NCBI RefSeq assembly: GCF_001751365.1
Contig: NZ_LJGT01000040.1
Location: forward strand, 787,696 to 851,695
Length of the DNA: 64,000 nucleotides
Direction of reading: 5' to 3'
Source of the DNA: Streptomyces abyssalis
GTDB taxonomy: Bacteria > Actinomycetota > Actinomycetes > Streptomycetales > Streptomycetaceae
Made by a program: the position numbers and the translations under genes. Below are positions 34,031 to 44,394 of this stretch, in pieces (the stretch's first letter is position 1; each line of letters starts with the position of its first letter). The notes under the pieces are model-generated. The model searched no databases, had not been told where the DNA came from, and saw nothing but the letters and a program-made list of their open reading frames with translations.

Positions 34031-35119
34031 TCATCCTGCGGTCGGGGATCCGGCCTCTTCCGTCCTCCCTGCGACCGAGGGGACAGAGGCAGTTGAACCC
34101 CGTACGACCAGCTCCGGAAGGAAGACGAACTCGCTGTGCGGAGCGGGCGTGCCGCCGATCTCCTCCAGCAGCGCACGGACCGCCGCCTGCCCCATTGAGG
34201 TCACCGGCTGACGGATCGTCGTGAGCGGGGGATCGGTGAAGGCGATGAGCGGGGAGTCGTCGAAGCCGATCACCGAGACGTCGGCGGGGACTTCCAGGCC
34301 CCGTTGCCGGGCGGCCCGGATCGCGCCCAGCGCCATCATGTCGCTGGCGCACACGACGGCCGTGCAGTCGCGGTCCAACAGCGCGCTCGCGGCGGCCTGT
34401 CCGCCCTCCAGCGTGAAGAGCGAGTGCTGGATGAACTGCCTTGCCCACTGCTCCGCCTGCGTGGGGGACCCGGTCTGCCCTGCCGCCAGCTCAGGCTGTT
34501 CCCGCACCGAGCGCACAAAGCCCTCGATCTTCCGCTGTACGGGCACGAAGCGCTCGGGACCGAGGGCCAGTCCGATGCGCCGGTGGCCGAGTTCGGCGAG
34601 ATGTGTGACGGCCAGTCTCATCGCGGCCCGGTCGTCGGGCGAGATGAACGGGGCGCGGACCTTGTCCGAGTATCCGTTGACGAGCACGAAGGGCACGCCC
34701 TGGCCGCGGAGCCGCTCGTAGCGCTGCATGTCGGCGGTCGTGTCGGCGTGCAGCCCGGAGACGAAGACGATGCCCGCGACTCCGCGGTCGACGAGCATCT
34801 CGGTCAGCTCGTCCTCCGTCGAACCGCCGGGGCTCTGGGTCGCCAGCACGGGCGTGTAGCCCTGCCGGGTCAGGCCCTGGGCGATCACCTGCGCGAAGGC
34901 GGGGAAGATCGGGTTCTCCAGCTCGGGGATGATCAGCCCGACGAGGCCCGCGCTGCGGTGCCGCAACTTGACGGGGCGTTCGTACCCGAGCACGTCGAGG
35001 GCGGCGAGGACGGATTCACGGGTGGCCGCGGCGACGCCGTGCTTGCCGTTGAGGACACGGCTGACCGTCGCTTCGCTGACCCCCGCCTGTGCTGCGATGT
35101 CAGCTAGCCGTGCGGTCAC
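34031..35119 (-). CDS. malR: LacI-family maltose-operon repressor
   Basis: The 362-residue protein has the LacI helix-turn-helix and hinge at residues 1-50 ('RLADIAAQAGVSEATVSRVL') and a periplasmic-binding-like sugar domain ('LVGLIIPELENPIFPAFAQV', 'VSVIGFDDSPLIAFTDPPLT'). In Streptomyces MalR represses malEFG until a maltodextrin is bound. It is divergent from malE across 195 bp containing CTTGC repeats. I chose GTG at 35119, directly before 'TARLADIA'; longer frames upstream cover the operator region. It is strikingly similar to the second LacI protein at 40352-41422. Confidence 0.93.
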   Translation of the reverse strand: MTARLADIAAQAGVSEATVSRVLNGKHGVAAATRESVLAALDVLGYERPVKLRHRSAGLVGLIIPELENPIFPAFAQVIAQGLTRQGYTPVLATQSPGGSTEDELTEMLVDRGVAGIVFVSGLHADTTADMQRYERLRGQGVPFVLVNGYSDKVRAPFISPDDRAAMRLAVTHLAELGHRRIGLALGPERFVPVQRKIEGFVRSVREQPELAAGQTGSPTQAEQWARQFIQHSLFTLEGGQAAASALLDRDCTAVVCASDMMALGAIRAARQRGLEVPADVSVIGFDDSPLIAFTDPPLTTIRQPVTSMGQAAVRALLEEIGGTPAPHSEFVFLPELVVRGSTASVPSVAGRTEEAGSPTAG

Positions 35120-35176
35120 AGGGCTGGACTGTACCCGCCGTTGCAACCACTGCACACAGTGCCGGGGCCTCCCGGC

Positions 35177-35220
35177 GCAAATGCTCTTGCTGAAACTTGC
35201 CGCAAACTCTTGCGCAATCT
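35177..35220. promoter_or_regulatory. MalR-type operator repeats
   Basis: CTTGC occurs in direct orientation at 35186-35190, 35196-35200 and 35209-35213, interleaved with inverted GCAAA/GCAAT words (35177, 35202, 35213). MalR (Reg1) of Streptomyces is known to bind CTTGCAG-like direct and inverted repeats. The array lies about 100 bases before malE and 65 before malR, so it can serve both. Confidence 0.75.
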
Positions 35221-35314
35221 CGTTCACCGCCGCTACGTTCCTCGGCATCCGGCGCCGTCCAGACGCCGGGGCCTCCCGAGGCGGGAGGCCGAGGTGCTTC
35301 GGAGGGATGGACAC

Positions 35315-36592
35315 ATGCGGCGAGTCACAGCAGTCACCGCGGCGGCAGCGGTGCTCGCACTGACGGCGACGGCGTGCGGCGGGGACGGCGGGAGCAGCGA
35401 CAACGCCGGCAAGGGCGAGATCGCGGGCACCGTCACCTACTGGGACACCTCGAACGACGCCGAGAAGGGCACGTACAAGAAGATCGCCGAGGACTTCGAG
35501 AAGAAGCACCCGAAGGTCGACGTGAAGTACGTGCACGTCAACTTCGGTGACGCGAACCAGAAGTTCAAGAACGCCGCCGGCGGCAACTCCGGCGCCCCGG
35601 ACGTGATGCGCACCGAGGTCGCGTGGGTCGCCGACTTCGCCAACCTCGGCTATCTCGCCCCGCTCGACGGCACGCCGGCGCTCGACGACGCCGGCGACTA
35701 CCTCAAGACGGCCGCGGGCAGCACCCGCTTCAAGGGCAAGACCTATGCCGTGCCGCAGGTCACCGACACCCTCGGCCTCTTCTACAACAAGAAGATGCTG
35801 AAGGAGGCCGGCGTCGGAGTGCCTGGGTCCTTCGACGAGCTGAAGAAGTCCGCGAAGAAGATCAAGAGCAAGACCGGCAAGACGGGCCTCTATCTGCGCG
35901 GAGACGATCCGTACTGGTTCCTGCCCTATCTCTACGGCGAGGGCGGCGACCTGGTGGACCCCACGGCGAAGAAGGTCACCGTCGACGACGCGCCCGGCGC
36001 GAAGGCGTTCGCGCGGATGAAGGACCTCGTCGACTCCGGAGCAGCCGTCACCGACAGCAGCGACGGCCAGGAGAACGGCCTGAAGGCCTTCCAGGACGGC
36101 GACGTCGCCATGATCGTCGACGGGCCGTGGGACATCGCCGGAGCCCAGCAGGGCAAGGAGTTCAAGGACGACAAGGACAACCTCGGCGTCGCACCCGTAC
36201 CGGCGGGAAGCAAGGCCGCCGGCTCACCGCAGGGCGGCTGGAACCTCTCCGTGTACGCGGGCACCAAGAACATGCGTACTGCGCAGGAGTTCGCCAAGTA
36301 CATGAGCTCCGCCGAGGTGCAGCAGCGCACGACCGAGGAGCTGAGCCTCCTGCCCACGCGCGAGTCCGTGTACGACAAGCCCTCGGTGCGCGGGAACAAG
36401 ATGGTCGAGTTCTTCAAGCCCGCCGTCGACGAGGCCGTCCAGCGGCCGTGGATCGCGGAGGGCAACTCCCTCTTCGAGCCCGTACGGGGCCAGATGGACG
36501 CCGTGCTCACCGGCGGACGCAGCCCGGAGGAGGCCGCGGACAAGGTCGGTGACGACTTCCGCAAGCTGCTCAAGGACCAGGACTACAAGTAA
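35315..36592 (+). CDS. malE: Maltose/maltodextrin-binding lipoprotein
   Basis: The 425-residue substrate-binding protein has a lipoprotein signal ending in the lipobox 'LTATAC' and then 'CGGDGGSSDNAGKGEIAG'. The mature protein is a cluster-D extracellular binding protein: 'GTVTYWDTSNDAEKGTYKKI', 'APDVMRTEVAWVADFANLGY', 'YAVPQVTDTLGLFYNKKMLK'. It delivers maltodextrins to MalF-MalG at the outer face of the membrane. The ATG at 35315 follows GGAGGG by eight bases. No ATPase gene is in the operon; in Streptomyces the shared MsiK ATPase, encoded elsewhere, powers it. It is expected to be induced by maltose through MalR. Confidence 0.94.
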   Translation: MRRVTAVTAAAAVLALTATACGGDGGSSDNAGKGEIAGTVTYWDTSNDAEKGTYKKIAEDFEKKHPKVDVKYVHVNFGDANQKFKNAAGGNSGAPDVMRTEVAWVADFANLGYLAPLDGTPALDDAGDYLKTAAGSTRFKGKTYAVPQVTDTLGLFYNKKMLKEAGVGVPGSFDELKKSAKKIKSKTGKTGLYLRGDDPYWFLPYLYGEGGDLVDPTAKKVTVDDAPGAKAFARMKDLVDSGAAVTDSSDGQENGLKAFQDGDVAMIVDGPWDIAGAQQGKEFKDDKDNLGVAPVPAGSKAAGSPQGGWNLSVYAGTKNMRTAQEFAKYMSSAEVQQRTTEELSLLPTRESVYDKPSVRGNKMVEFFKPAVDEAVQRPWIAEGNSLFEPVRGQMDAVLTGGRSPEEAADKVGDDFRKLLKDQDYK

Positions 36593-36624
36593 GCCCGCGG
36601 GGCGGAGGGGACGGCCGAGGGGCC

Positions 36625-37677
36625 ATGGCTGTGGAGACCACCACCGGCAGCCGGCCGGCTCCCGCGGCAGGGGACGGCGGGAGCACCGCCGGCCCCGGGC
36701 GCGGGAGCGGCGGCGGGGACGCGGACAGGACCGGCAGGAAGAGCGGGGCGAGCGGACGGCTGGGCAGGGCTGTCTCGCGGTACTGGTACGCCTGGGCCAT
36801 GGTCGCCCCGGTCGTCGGCGTCATCGGCGTCATCGTGGGCTATCCGCTGCTGCGCGGCGTGTACCTGTCGCTCACCGACGCCGACGAGGCCAACGTGGAA
36901 CGCGTCATCGGCGTCAACCACCTGCCCGCGACGTACAAGTTCACGGGCCTCGACAACTACGTCTCGATCCTCGGCGACAGTGTCTTCTGGGACCGGCTCG
37001 GGTGGACCGTGGTGTGGACCGCCGGGTGTGTGGGCGTCACGTTCGTGCTCGGTCTGACGCTCGCCGTGATGCTCAACAGGCAGGTGCGCGGCCGGTCCTT
37101 CTACCGGATCGGGATGATAGTGCCGTGGGGCATCCCGGCGTTCGTGTCGGTCTTCGCGTGGAAGATGCTCTTCAACGAGAAGAACGGCCTGCTCAATCAG
37201 GTGCTCGACGGCGGCGGCATCGACGCGGTGCCGTGGCTGGGCGACCCGTTCTGGGCAAAGGTCGCCGTCATCGCCGTCAACGTGTGGCTCGGCGTGCCCT
37301 TCATGATCGTCGCGATGCTGGGCGCGCTGCAGGGCATCCCCGGCGAGTTGTACGAGGCGGCCGAGATGGACGGTGCCGGGCCGTGGCAGCGGTTCCGCAA
37401 CATCACGCTTCCCGGTCTGCGCGCGGTCAGCAGCACGGTCGTACTCCTCAGCACCATCTGGACCTTCAACATGTTCCCTGTGATCTACCTGCTCACCAGG
37501 GGCGGTCCGGAGGACTCCACGGAGATCCTCGTGACGTACGCCTTCCGGCTGTCCTTCATCAACAGCCCGCGGGACTTCGCCACTTCGGCCGCCTGGGGCG
37601 TGCTGATCCTGGTGCTGCTCTCGCTCTTCACGGTCGTCTACAGGCGGGCACTGCGCCGCCAGGGAGAGGTGTGGTGA
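36625..37677 (+). CDS. malF: Maltose ABC transporter permease MalF
   Basis: The 350-residue inner-membrane permease has a disordered Gly-rich N-terminus of 50 residues and then six or seven spans. The EAA loop that contacts the ATPase is 'YEAAEMDGAGPWQRFRNITL'. Typical motifs 'WAMVAPVVGVIGVIVGYPLL' and 'YLLTRGGPEDSTEILVTYAF' place it in the MalF/LacF family. The ATG at 36625 has GAGGGG before it and lies 32 bp after malE. Its TGA stop overlaps the malG GTG. Confidence 0.94.
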   Translation: MAVETTTGSRPAPAAGDGGSTAGPGRGSGGGDADRTGRKSGASGRLGRAVSRYWYAWAMVAPVVGVIGVIVGYPLLRGVYLSLTDADEANVERVIGVNHLPATYKFTGLDNYVSILGDSVFWDRLGWTVVWTAGCVGVTFVLGLTLAVMLNRQVRGRSFYRIGMIVPWGIPAFVSVFAWKMLFNEKNGLLNQVLDGGGIDAVPWLGDPFWAKVAVIAVNVWLGVPFMIVAMLGALQGIPGELYEAAEMDGAGPWQRFRNITLPGLRAVSSTVVLLSTIWTFNMFPVIYLLTRGGPEDSTEILVTYAFRLSFINSPRDFATSAAWGVLILVLLSLFTVVYRRALRRQGEVW

Positions 37678-38594
37678 CGATGGCCGCCACGGAGACGACC
37701 CCGGAGACCGCTCCGGCGAAGAGCGCACCGGCGAAGAGCGCACCGGTGAAGACCGCGGCGCCGAGAAGGCGCGGCGAGCGGGGCCCGCTGGCCGCGTTCG
37801 GCCTGCACGCGGGTCTGCTTGCGGCGACGGCCGTCGCGCTCTTCCCGCCGCTGTGGCTGCTGGTGACGTCCTTCAAGCCGAAGAGCGAGTCGTTCTCCAC
37901 TGCCGTGGTGCGCGACTTCACGGTGGACAACTACACACACGTGGTCGCCGACACCTACTTCCTGACGTGGCTGGGGAACTCGCTGATCGTCGTGGTCGGC
38001 ACGACGCTCGTCGGCGTCTTCATCGCCGCGACGACCGGCTACGCCATCAGCCGGTTCCGCTTCCCCGGGATGCGCCCGCTGATGTGGGTCCTGCTGATCA
38101 CGCAGATGTTCCCGATGGCCGTGCTCATCGTGCCGCTGTACAACACCATGGCGAGCCTGGGCCTGCTCAACCAGCCCGTCGGTCTCATCATCACCTACCT
38201 GACGGTGGCGGTGCCGTTCTGCGCGTGGATGATGAAGGGCTTCTTCGACACCGTCCCCGTCGACATCGACGAGTCGGGACGCGTCGACGGGCTCACCCCG
38301 TTCGGCACCTTCTGGCGGCTGATACTGCCGCTGGCCCGGCCGGGCCTGGCCGTCACCGGCTTCTACACCTTCGTCACCGCGTGGGCCGAAGTCGCCTACG
38401 CCACCGCCTTCATGACGGGCGAGGAGAACCTGACCCTCGCGGGCGGACTGCAGACGTTCGTCAACCGGTACGGCTCCGACTGGGGTTCGATGACCGCCGC
38501 GGCCGTCATCATCGCGGTCCCCGCCGCGGTCGTGTTCGGCTTCGCACAACGCCATCTCGTGGCCGGGCTCACCGCGGGTGCGACGAAGGCCTGA
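37674..38594 (+). CDS. malG: Maltose ABC transporter permease MalG
   Basis: The 306-residue permease has six spans and the EAA loop 'DESGRVDGLTPFGTFWRLIL'. 'TFMLGYAISRF'-like 'TTGYAISRFRFPGMRPLMWV' and 'ITQMFPMAVLIVPLYNTMAS' are family features. I place the start at GTG 37674, which overlaps the malF stop (GTGA) and lies seven bases after GGGAG; an ATG at 37680 is the alternative, two residues shorter. The N-terminus has a repeated 'AKSAPAKSAPVK' stretch from a short DNA repeat. Its stop is followed directly by 12-bp tandem repeats. Confidence 0.93.
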   Translation: MTMAATETTPETAPAKSAPAKSAPVKTAAPRRRGERGPLAAFGLHAGLLAATAVALFPPLWLLVTSFKPKSESFSTAVVRDFTVDNYTHVVADTYFLTWLGNSLIVVVGTTLVGVFIAATTGYAISRFRFPGMRPLMWVLLITQMFPMAVLIVPLYNTMASLGLLNQPVGLIITYLTVAVPFCAWMMKGFFDTVPVDIDESGRVDGLTPFGTFWRLILPLARPGLAVTGFYTFVTAWAEVAYATAFMTGEENLTLAGGLQTFVNRYGSDWGSMTAAAVIIAVPAAVVFGFAQRHLVAGLTAGATKA

Positions 38595-38620
38595 CCCCCG
38601 GCCTGACCCCCGGCCTGACC
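38590..38620. repeat. 12-bp tandem repeat at the malG stop
   Basis: CCTGACCCCCGG occurs at 38590-38601 and 38602-38613 with a partial third copy. The first copy includes the TGA stop of malG, so each unit brings another in-register stop. Confidence 0.85.
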
Positions 38621-38666
38621 GTACGGACGGCCCCGCCCTCGCACACCTCTATCTCTCAGGGATGAC

Positions 38667-40351
<1,685 letters not shown>

Positions 40352-40355
<4 letters not shown>

Positions 40356-41422
40356 CGGCTCCGGCCTCGGCGCTTCCGGGCACCCGCCTGGCGGACATCG
40401 CGGGCCAGGCGGGGGTCAGCGAAGCCACCGTCAGCCGGGTGCTCAACGGCAAGGCGGGCGTGGCCGATCCGACGCGGCAGCGGGTCCTCGCCGCGCTCGA
40501 CATGCTCGGGTACGAGCGGCCCGTACGGCTGCGGCCGCGCAGCGCGGGGCTGGTCGGCCTCGTCATCCCCGAGCTGACCAACCCGATATTCCCCGCCTTC
40601 GCCCAGGTCATCGAGCAGTCGCTCAGCGGCTACGGCTACACGCCCGTACTCGGCACCCAGATGCCCGGCGGAGCCACCGAGGACGAACTCGTCGAGCAGC
40701 TCGTCGCACGTGCCGTCACCGGCATCATCTTCCTTTCGGGGCTGCACGCCGACCTGACCGCCGACCCCGGCCGCTATGCGCGCCTCACCGGCCGCGGAGT
40801 CCCGTACGTCCTGCTCAACGGCTACAACGAGCGCATCGCCGCGCCCTTCGTCTCCCCGGACGACCGCGCCGCCGCCCGCATCGCGGTGCGGCACCTGCGC
40901 GAGCTCGGGCACGAGCGGATCGGGCTCGCCGTCGGCCCGGACCGGTTCGTACCGGTGCGCCGCAAGGCGCAGGGCTTCGCGGAGGAACTGCCGGGGACAG
41001 GGCCGGGTCAGGGACCGGGGCTCGTACGGCACACCATGTTCACGGTGGAGGGCGGCCACGCGGCGGCGGGCGACCTCCTGGACGACGGCTGCACGGGCAT
41101 CGTCTGCGGCAGCGACCTGATGGCACTCGGCGCCGTACGCGCCGCACGCCAGCGGGGCCTCGACGTGCCACGCGACGTGTCGGTCGTCGGATACGACGAT
41201 TCCGAGCTGAACGCCTTCACCGACCCGCCCCTGACGACCGTCCGCCAGCCCGTGCGCGCGATGGCGAACGCGGCGGTGCACACGCTGGTGGAGGAGATCC
41301 ACGGAAACCCCGTGCCGCACACGGAGTTCGTCTTCCAGCCGGAGCTCGTCGTACGGGGATCGACTGGCCAGGCGCCCGCTCACGCGGCCGCTGCGGGCAG
41401 GTCCCGGGCGCGGAGCGGGTGA
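40352..41422 (+). CDS. Second LacI-family regulator, MalR paralogue
   Basis: The 356-residue protein overlaps the aglA stop by ATGA, so it is co-translated with the operon it probably senses. Its head 'RLADIAGQAGVSEATVSRVL' and hinge 'LNGKAGVADPTRQRVLAALD' are almost those of MalR, and the whole N-terminal half is very close by eye ('GLVIPELTNPIFPAFAQVIE'). The recognition helix is identical, implying the same or a similar operator. It may fine-tune maltose use, or regulate other CTTGC sites. The effector pocket differs enough to bind another sugar. It is not fused and has no frameshift. Confidence 0.92.
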
Positions 41423-41610
41423 CCGTCCCGGCAGCGCCTCCGCCCGTGCGCTGCCCTGACCCCGCTCCGTGCCCGGCCCCATCCTCCGGTCCGGCCGGCC
41501 GGTGGTCCGCCGAGTGCGGACCGCACGCGCCCGGCCGGTCGGGCCGGTCCCTCTTGCCAACTCCCGTGCTGCACCGGCAACTTCACGGATCCGGCACGTG
41601 TACGGGCCAG

Positions 41611-41633
41611 GCGCCGGGCCCCTGGCCCGGCGC
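41611..41633. terminator. Hairpin at the end of the mal operon
   Basis: GCGCCGGGCC-cct-GGCCCGGCGC has a 10-bp perfect stem. It lies between the convergent LacI-type and hypothetical genes and may stop both. Confidence 0.8.
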
Positions 41634-41668
41634 TGCTGTTCCGGCGCTCCTGTTCCGGGGGCGCCGGC

Positions 41669-43759
41669 TCAGCGCCGCTTGCCCAGCTTCTCGCCGTTCG
41701 ACAGCCGCGCGGAGAGCTTCACCTTCGCGTCCTTCTCCGCGGACATCATCAGCTTGCGCCCCTGCGCGGTGCCGTTCGGACCGTCCGATCCGCCGGACGC
41801 CCGGATGCTCGTCACCTTGCGGCTGCCCGCCGCCAGCACATACCAGTTGCCGGCTTCGGACTTCCACAGCGTTCCGCTCACCACGTGCGGCCGGCGCGGC
41901 CCGCAGGCGGTGGTGTTCACCGCACGCCCGTTGAACACCGCCTGCTCGCCCGGCTCCATGCCGGACCGCCGGAAACCGGTGAAGATCCGCGCGCCCTCGC
42001 CCCGCCACGTCTCACCCCGCGTGCACGTCCAGGTCGCCGAAAGGGTGCCGCCCGGCAGCGTCTGCGTCGCGAACTTCCAGGAGTTGACCGAGCGCACACC
42101 GCTCCCGACCAGCATACGGAATCCGCAGGCGGTGCGGGCGAGCCTCGACCGCACCGAGGCTCCCGTCGCCTCGTGCACCTTCTTGCCGGGGTTCCCGCCG
42201 GTGATCCGCGCCGCCGTCAACTCGCCCAGATCCGTGTAGAGACGACGTGTGGAGTGTCCCGGCGTGGACCCCGAGGTGGACAGCAACAGCCCAGGCCAGC
42301 GGTGGCATGCGCGCCCGCGGTCCGAAGGGGCCGTCAGCGAGGTGAGCACGCCGTCGTCCTCGCGGCTGAGCCGCCGGCCGTCGTCGTCGGGCTGCAGCAG
42401 ATCGACCTCGGCGGCCTTGGAGACCCAAGGCGCGGTGAGATAGCGGACGTTGGAGTCGCTGCGCGAGATCACCAGCGCACCCGACTCCGCCGTGTCCGCC
42501 CCGTCCGTACGCGCCATGTCCAGCACGGCGCCGCCGCCGTCCGCGCCCTCGGGCTCGGCGTAGCGCGCCACCCGCAGCCCGTCGTGGAGCAGGACGATAC
42601 GGGCGCCGTCCACCCGTCCCGCGTACAGCAGCTGGGGCGGACCTGAAGGCGGCCCGGCAGGAGTCCCCGGCGTCACGGACACCGTCACCTTTCCGCCGGG
42701 ACGGGCCCACACGGCCAGGGCACGGCGCAGCAGACCACGGTCGCGGGTGAGGTCGCCGCGGGCGGGCCACGCGGAGAAGTCCGCGCGGGACGACTCCTTC
42801 CAGGCGTCGGCCGGTACGCGGGTCAACGCGCCCGGATCCAGGGCCTTTTCGGCCACCGGGTTACGGGCGTAGGGCGGCGCGGCCGCACCGTCGGGACCCC
42901 ATGTACCGCCGGGCAGCCCCAGCAGGGCGCCGCAGACGACGACCGCCGCGAGAGCCGCGAGGGCCGCGCGCCGGTGCTGACGGCGCTTGAGCAGATCGGT
43001 CGGCCGTGCCTGGAGGGAGCACGGGTCGAACTCCGAAGGGCCGAGCACCGGCCGGTCCTTGCTGCCCGCCGGCAGCCGGATGGCACCGGCCTCGGCGAGC
43101 GCCGCGGCGGGATCCTCCACGCCGGCGGACCCGAGCATGCGGCACACCTCTTCGTCCGGCATGCCCTCCCAGCCGCGCAGGGCGCAGGCCGCGCGCGCGG
43201 CACCCGAGACCTCCGACAGCGACTTCTCCAGGGCGAGTTCGTACGCGCCGCCCGAGCGCGGGAACAGCCGGAGTCCGAGGACGAGCGGAAAGAGACCCGG
43301 CCGCACGGGCAGCGGCCGCAGCCTCAACGGGCCGAGGCGGCGCGGCCGTTCACCGGAGAGCGCCGCGCGCAGCACTCGGGCGGTGAGGTAGACGTAGGCG
43401 TCGCCGCGGGGAGCGTCGCCGGCGCCCTCCTGCCGGGCGGCGGTGTCACCGTCGCCCGCACCTCGACCGTCACCGTCGCCGCCGTGGCCCGCGGCGCCGG
43501 CGTCGGAGCCGCCGCGCCGCTGCGCCGGCAGCGGCCTCACCTCGTCGGAGCCGCGGCCGCGCGGCAGCGCCCGCTGCACCAGCGAATGCGCCGTCAGCAC
43601 ACGGCGGTGCCGGGCGAGCGAGGGCGGCAGGACGAGATAGGCCAGCCGCACCAGGCGCGGGTAGTGCTCGACGAGCGCCGCCTGGGCCTGGTCCACGTCG
43701 ACGGGTCCGGCCGGTGCCGTTGAATGCTGCGAAGTCGCTTCCGAAAGGGCCACGTTCAC
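41669..43759 (-). CDS. Membrane-anchored hypothetical protein with sigma-like N-terminus
   Basis: The 696-residue protein has three parts. Residues 15-65 ('AALVEHYPRLVRLAYLVLPP') resemble region 2.1 of an ECF sigma factor but lack the -10-binding residues. Residues 60-270 include Arg/Gly-rich linkers. A single transmembrane span lies near residue 275 ('AALAALAAVVVCGALLGLPG'), followed by a 400-residue outer domain with an 'AARITGGNPGKKVHEATGAS' segment and paired cysteines. So it probably faces outward after one span. I recall similar proteins across Streptomyces, none characterised. Start GTG 43759 has no clear ribosome binding site; GTG 43753 is equally possible. It is divergent from the SnoaL-like gene. 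Confidence 0.78.
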   Translation of the reverse strand: MNVALSEATSQHSTAPAGPVDVDQAQAALVEHYPRLVRLAYLVLPPSLARHRRVLTAHSLVQRALPRGRGSDEVRPLPAQRRGGSDAGAAGHGGDGDGRGAGDGDTAARQEGAGDAPRGDAYVYLTARVLRAALSGERPRRLGPLRLRPLPVRPGLFPLVLGLRLFPRSGGAYELALEKSLSEVSGAARAACALRGWEGMPDEEVCRMLGSAGVEDPAAALAEAGAIRLPAGSKDRPVLGPSEFDPCSLQARPTDLLKRRQHRRAALAALAAVVVCGALLGLPGGTWGPDGAAAPPYARNPVAEKALDPGALTRVPADAWKESSRADFSAWPARGDLTRDRGLLRRALAVWARPGGKVTVSVTPGTPAGPPSGPPQLLYAGRVDGARIVLLHDGLRVARYAEPEGADGGGAVLDMARTDGADTAESGALVISRSDSNVRYLTAPWVSKAAEVDLLQPDDDGRRLSREDDGVLTSLTAPSDRGRACHRWPGLLLSTSGSTPGHSTRRLYTDLGELTAARITGGNPGKKVHEATGASVRSRLARTACGFRMLVGSGVRSVNSWKFATQTLPGGTLSATWTCTRGETWRGEGARIFTGFRRSGMEPGEQAVFNGRAVNTTACGPRRPHVVSGTLWKSEAGNWYVLAAGSRKVTSIRASGGSDGPNGTAQGRKLMMSAEKDAKVKLSARLSNGEKLGKRR

Positions 43760-43910
43760 GAGAACGAACGACAGGTGGCTTGGTCACCTGGCCCATCCGG
43801 TGTGCCGGTGCCGCGACCCGCGTACCGTCGGCCTGGGGCCGAGGGCCGTATCCGTACGTACCCCCGCGGCGTGGGGGACCACTGGAAGTTGCGACAGGGA
43901 CGGAGCGGCC

Positions 43911-44321
43911 ATGAACGGACAGGACCCCGGCCGGAATCCGAGCCAGGGCCCCAGCCACGGCCCCAGCCAGGAGGGGCCGCTGCACGCGCTCTACCGCCGC
44001 TGGCTCGATGATCTGTGGAACGGCAGCCCCGGCGCCGCGGCCGGGATCGTCAGTCCCGACTTCACAGGCCACTGGCCGGGACGTGAGGTGAGGGGACCGG
44101 AGGGTCTCGCCGCGGCGGTCACCGAACTGCGGGAGATGTTCAGCGAGATCTCCTTCACGCTGGAGGTGGGCCCCTTCGTCGAGGGCGACCTGGTCGCGGC
44201 CCGCTGGACCGGCCGCGGCGTCACGCCGGAGGGCACGGTGACCTTCACCGGCAACGACATCCTGCGGGCGAGCGAAGGCCGCTTCGCCGAATACTGGGTG
44301 GGCACGGTTACGCAGCCCTGA
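43911..44321 (+). CDS. SnoaL-like (NTF2-fold) protein
   Basis: The 136-residue protein has an NTF2/SnoaL fold after a disordered, repeat-rich start ('GPSHGPSQEG'). 'DDLWNGSPGAAAGIVSPDFT' and 'EGDLVAARWTGRGVTPEGTV' are typical of the ester-cyclase/SnoaL-like group, but the catalytic Asp-His of true polyketide cyclases is not obvious. It may be a small-molecule binder. The ATG at 43911 follows GGAG. Its last codons and stop lie inside the first copy of a seven-fold heptamer repeat. Confidence 0.83.
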   Translation: MNGQDPGRNPSQGPSHGPSQEGPLHALYRRWLDDLWNGSPGAAAGIVSPDFTGHWPGREVRGPEGLAAAVTELREMFSEISFTLEVGPFVEGDLVAARWTGRGVTPEGTVTFTGNDILRASEGRFAEYWVGTVTQP

Positions 44322-44362
44322 GCCCTGAGCCCTGAGCCCTGAGCCCTGAGCCCTGAGCCCTG
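44314..44362. repeat. Seven tandem AGCCCTG heptamers across a stop codon
   Basis: AGCCCTG is repeated exactly seven times with no divergence (49 bases). The first copy supplies the final Gln-Pro codons and TGA of the SnoaL-like gene; the others fill the space before the convergent GH89 gene. Exact short tandem repeats of this kind are typical slippage hot spots. Confidence 0.97.
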
Positions 44363-44394
44363 CCACCGCTCGCTCGCGGGGCGGGCCCCGGGGG

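Noticed and set aside
44314..44362. A possible protein repeat domain
   Set aside because: The stop codon lies in the first unit, and only antisense shadow frames translate the array.
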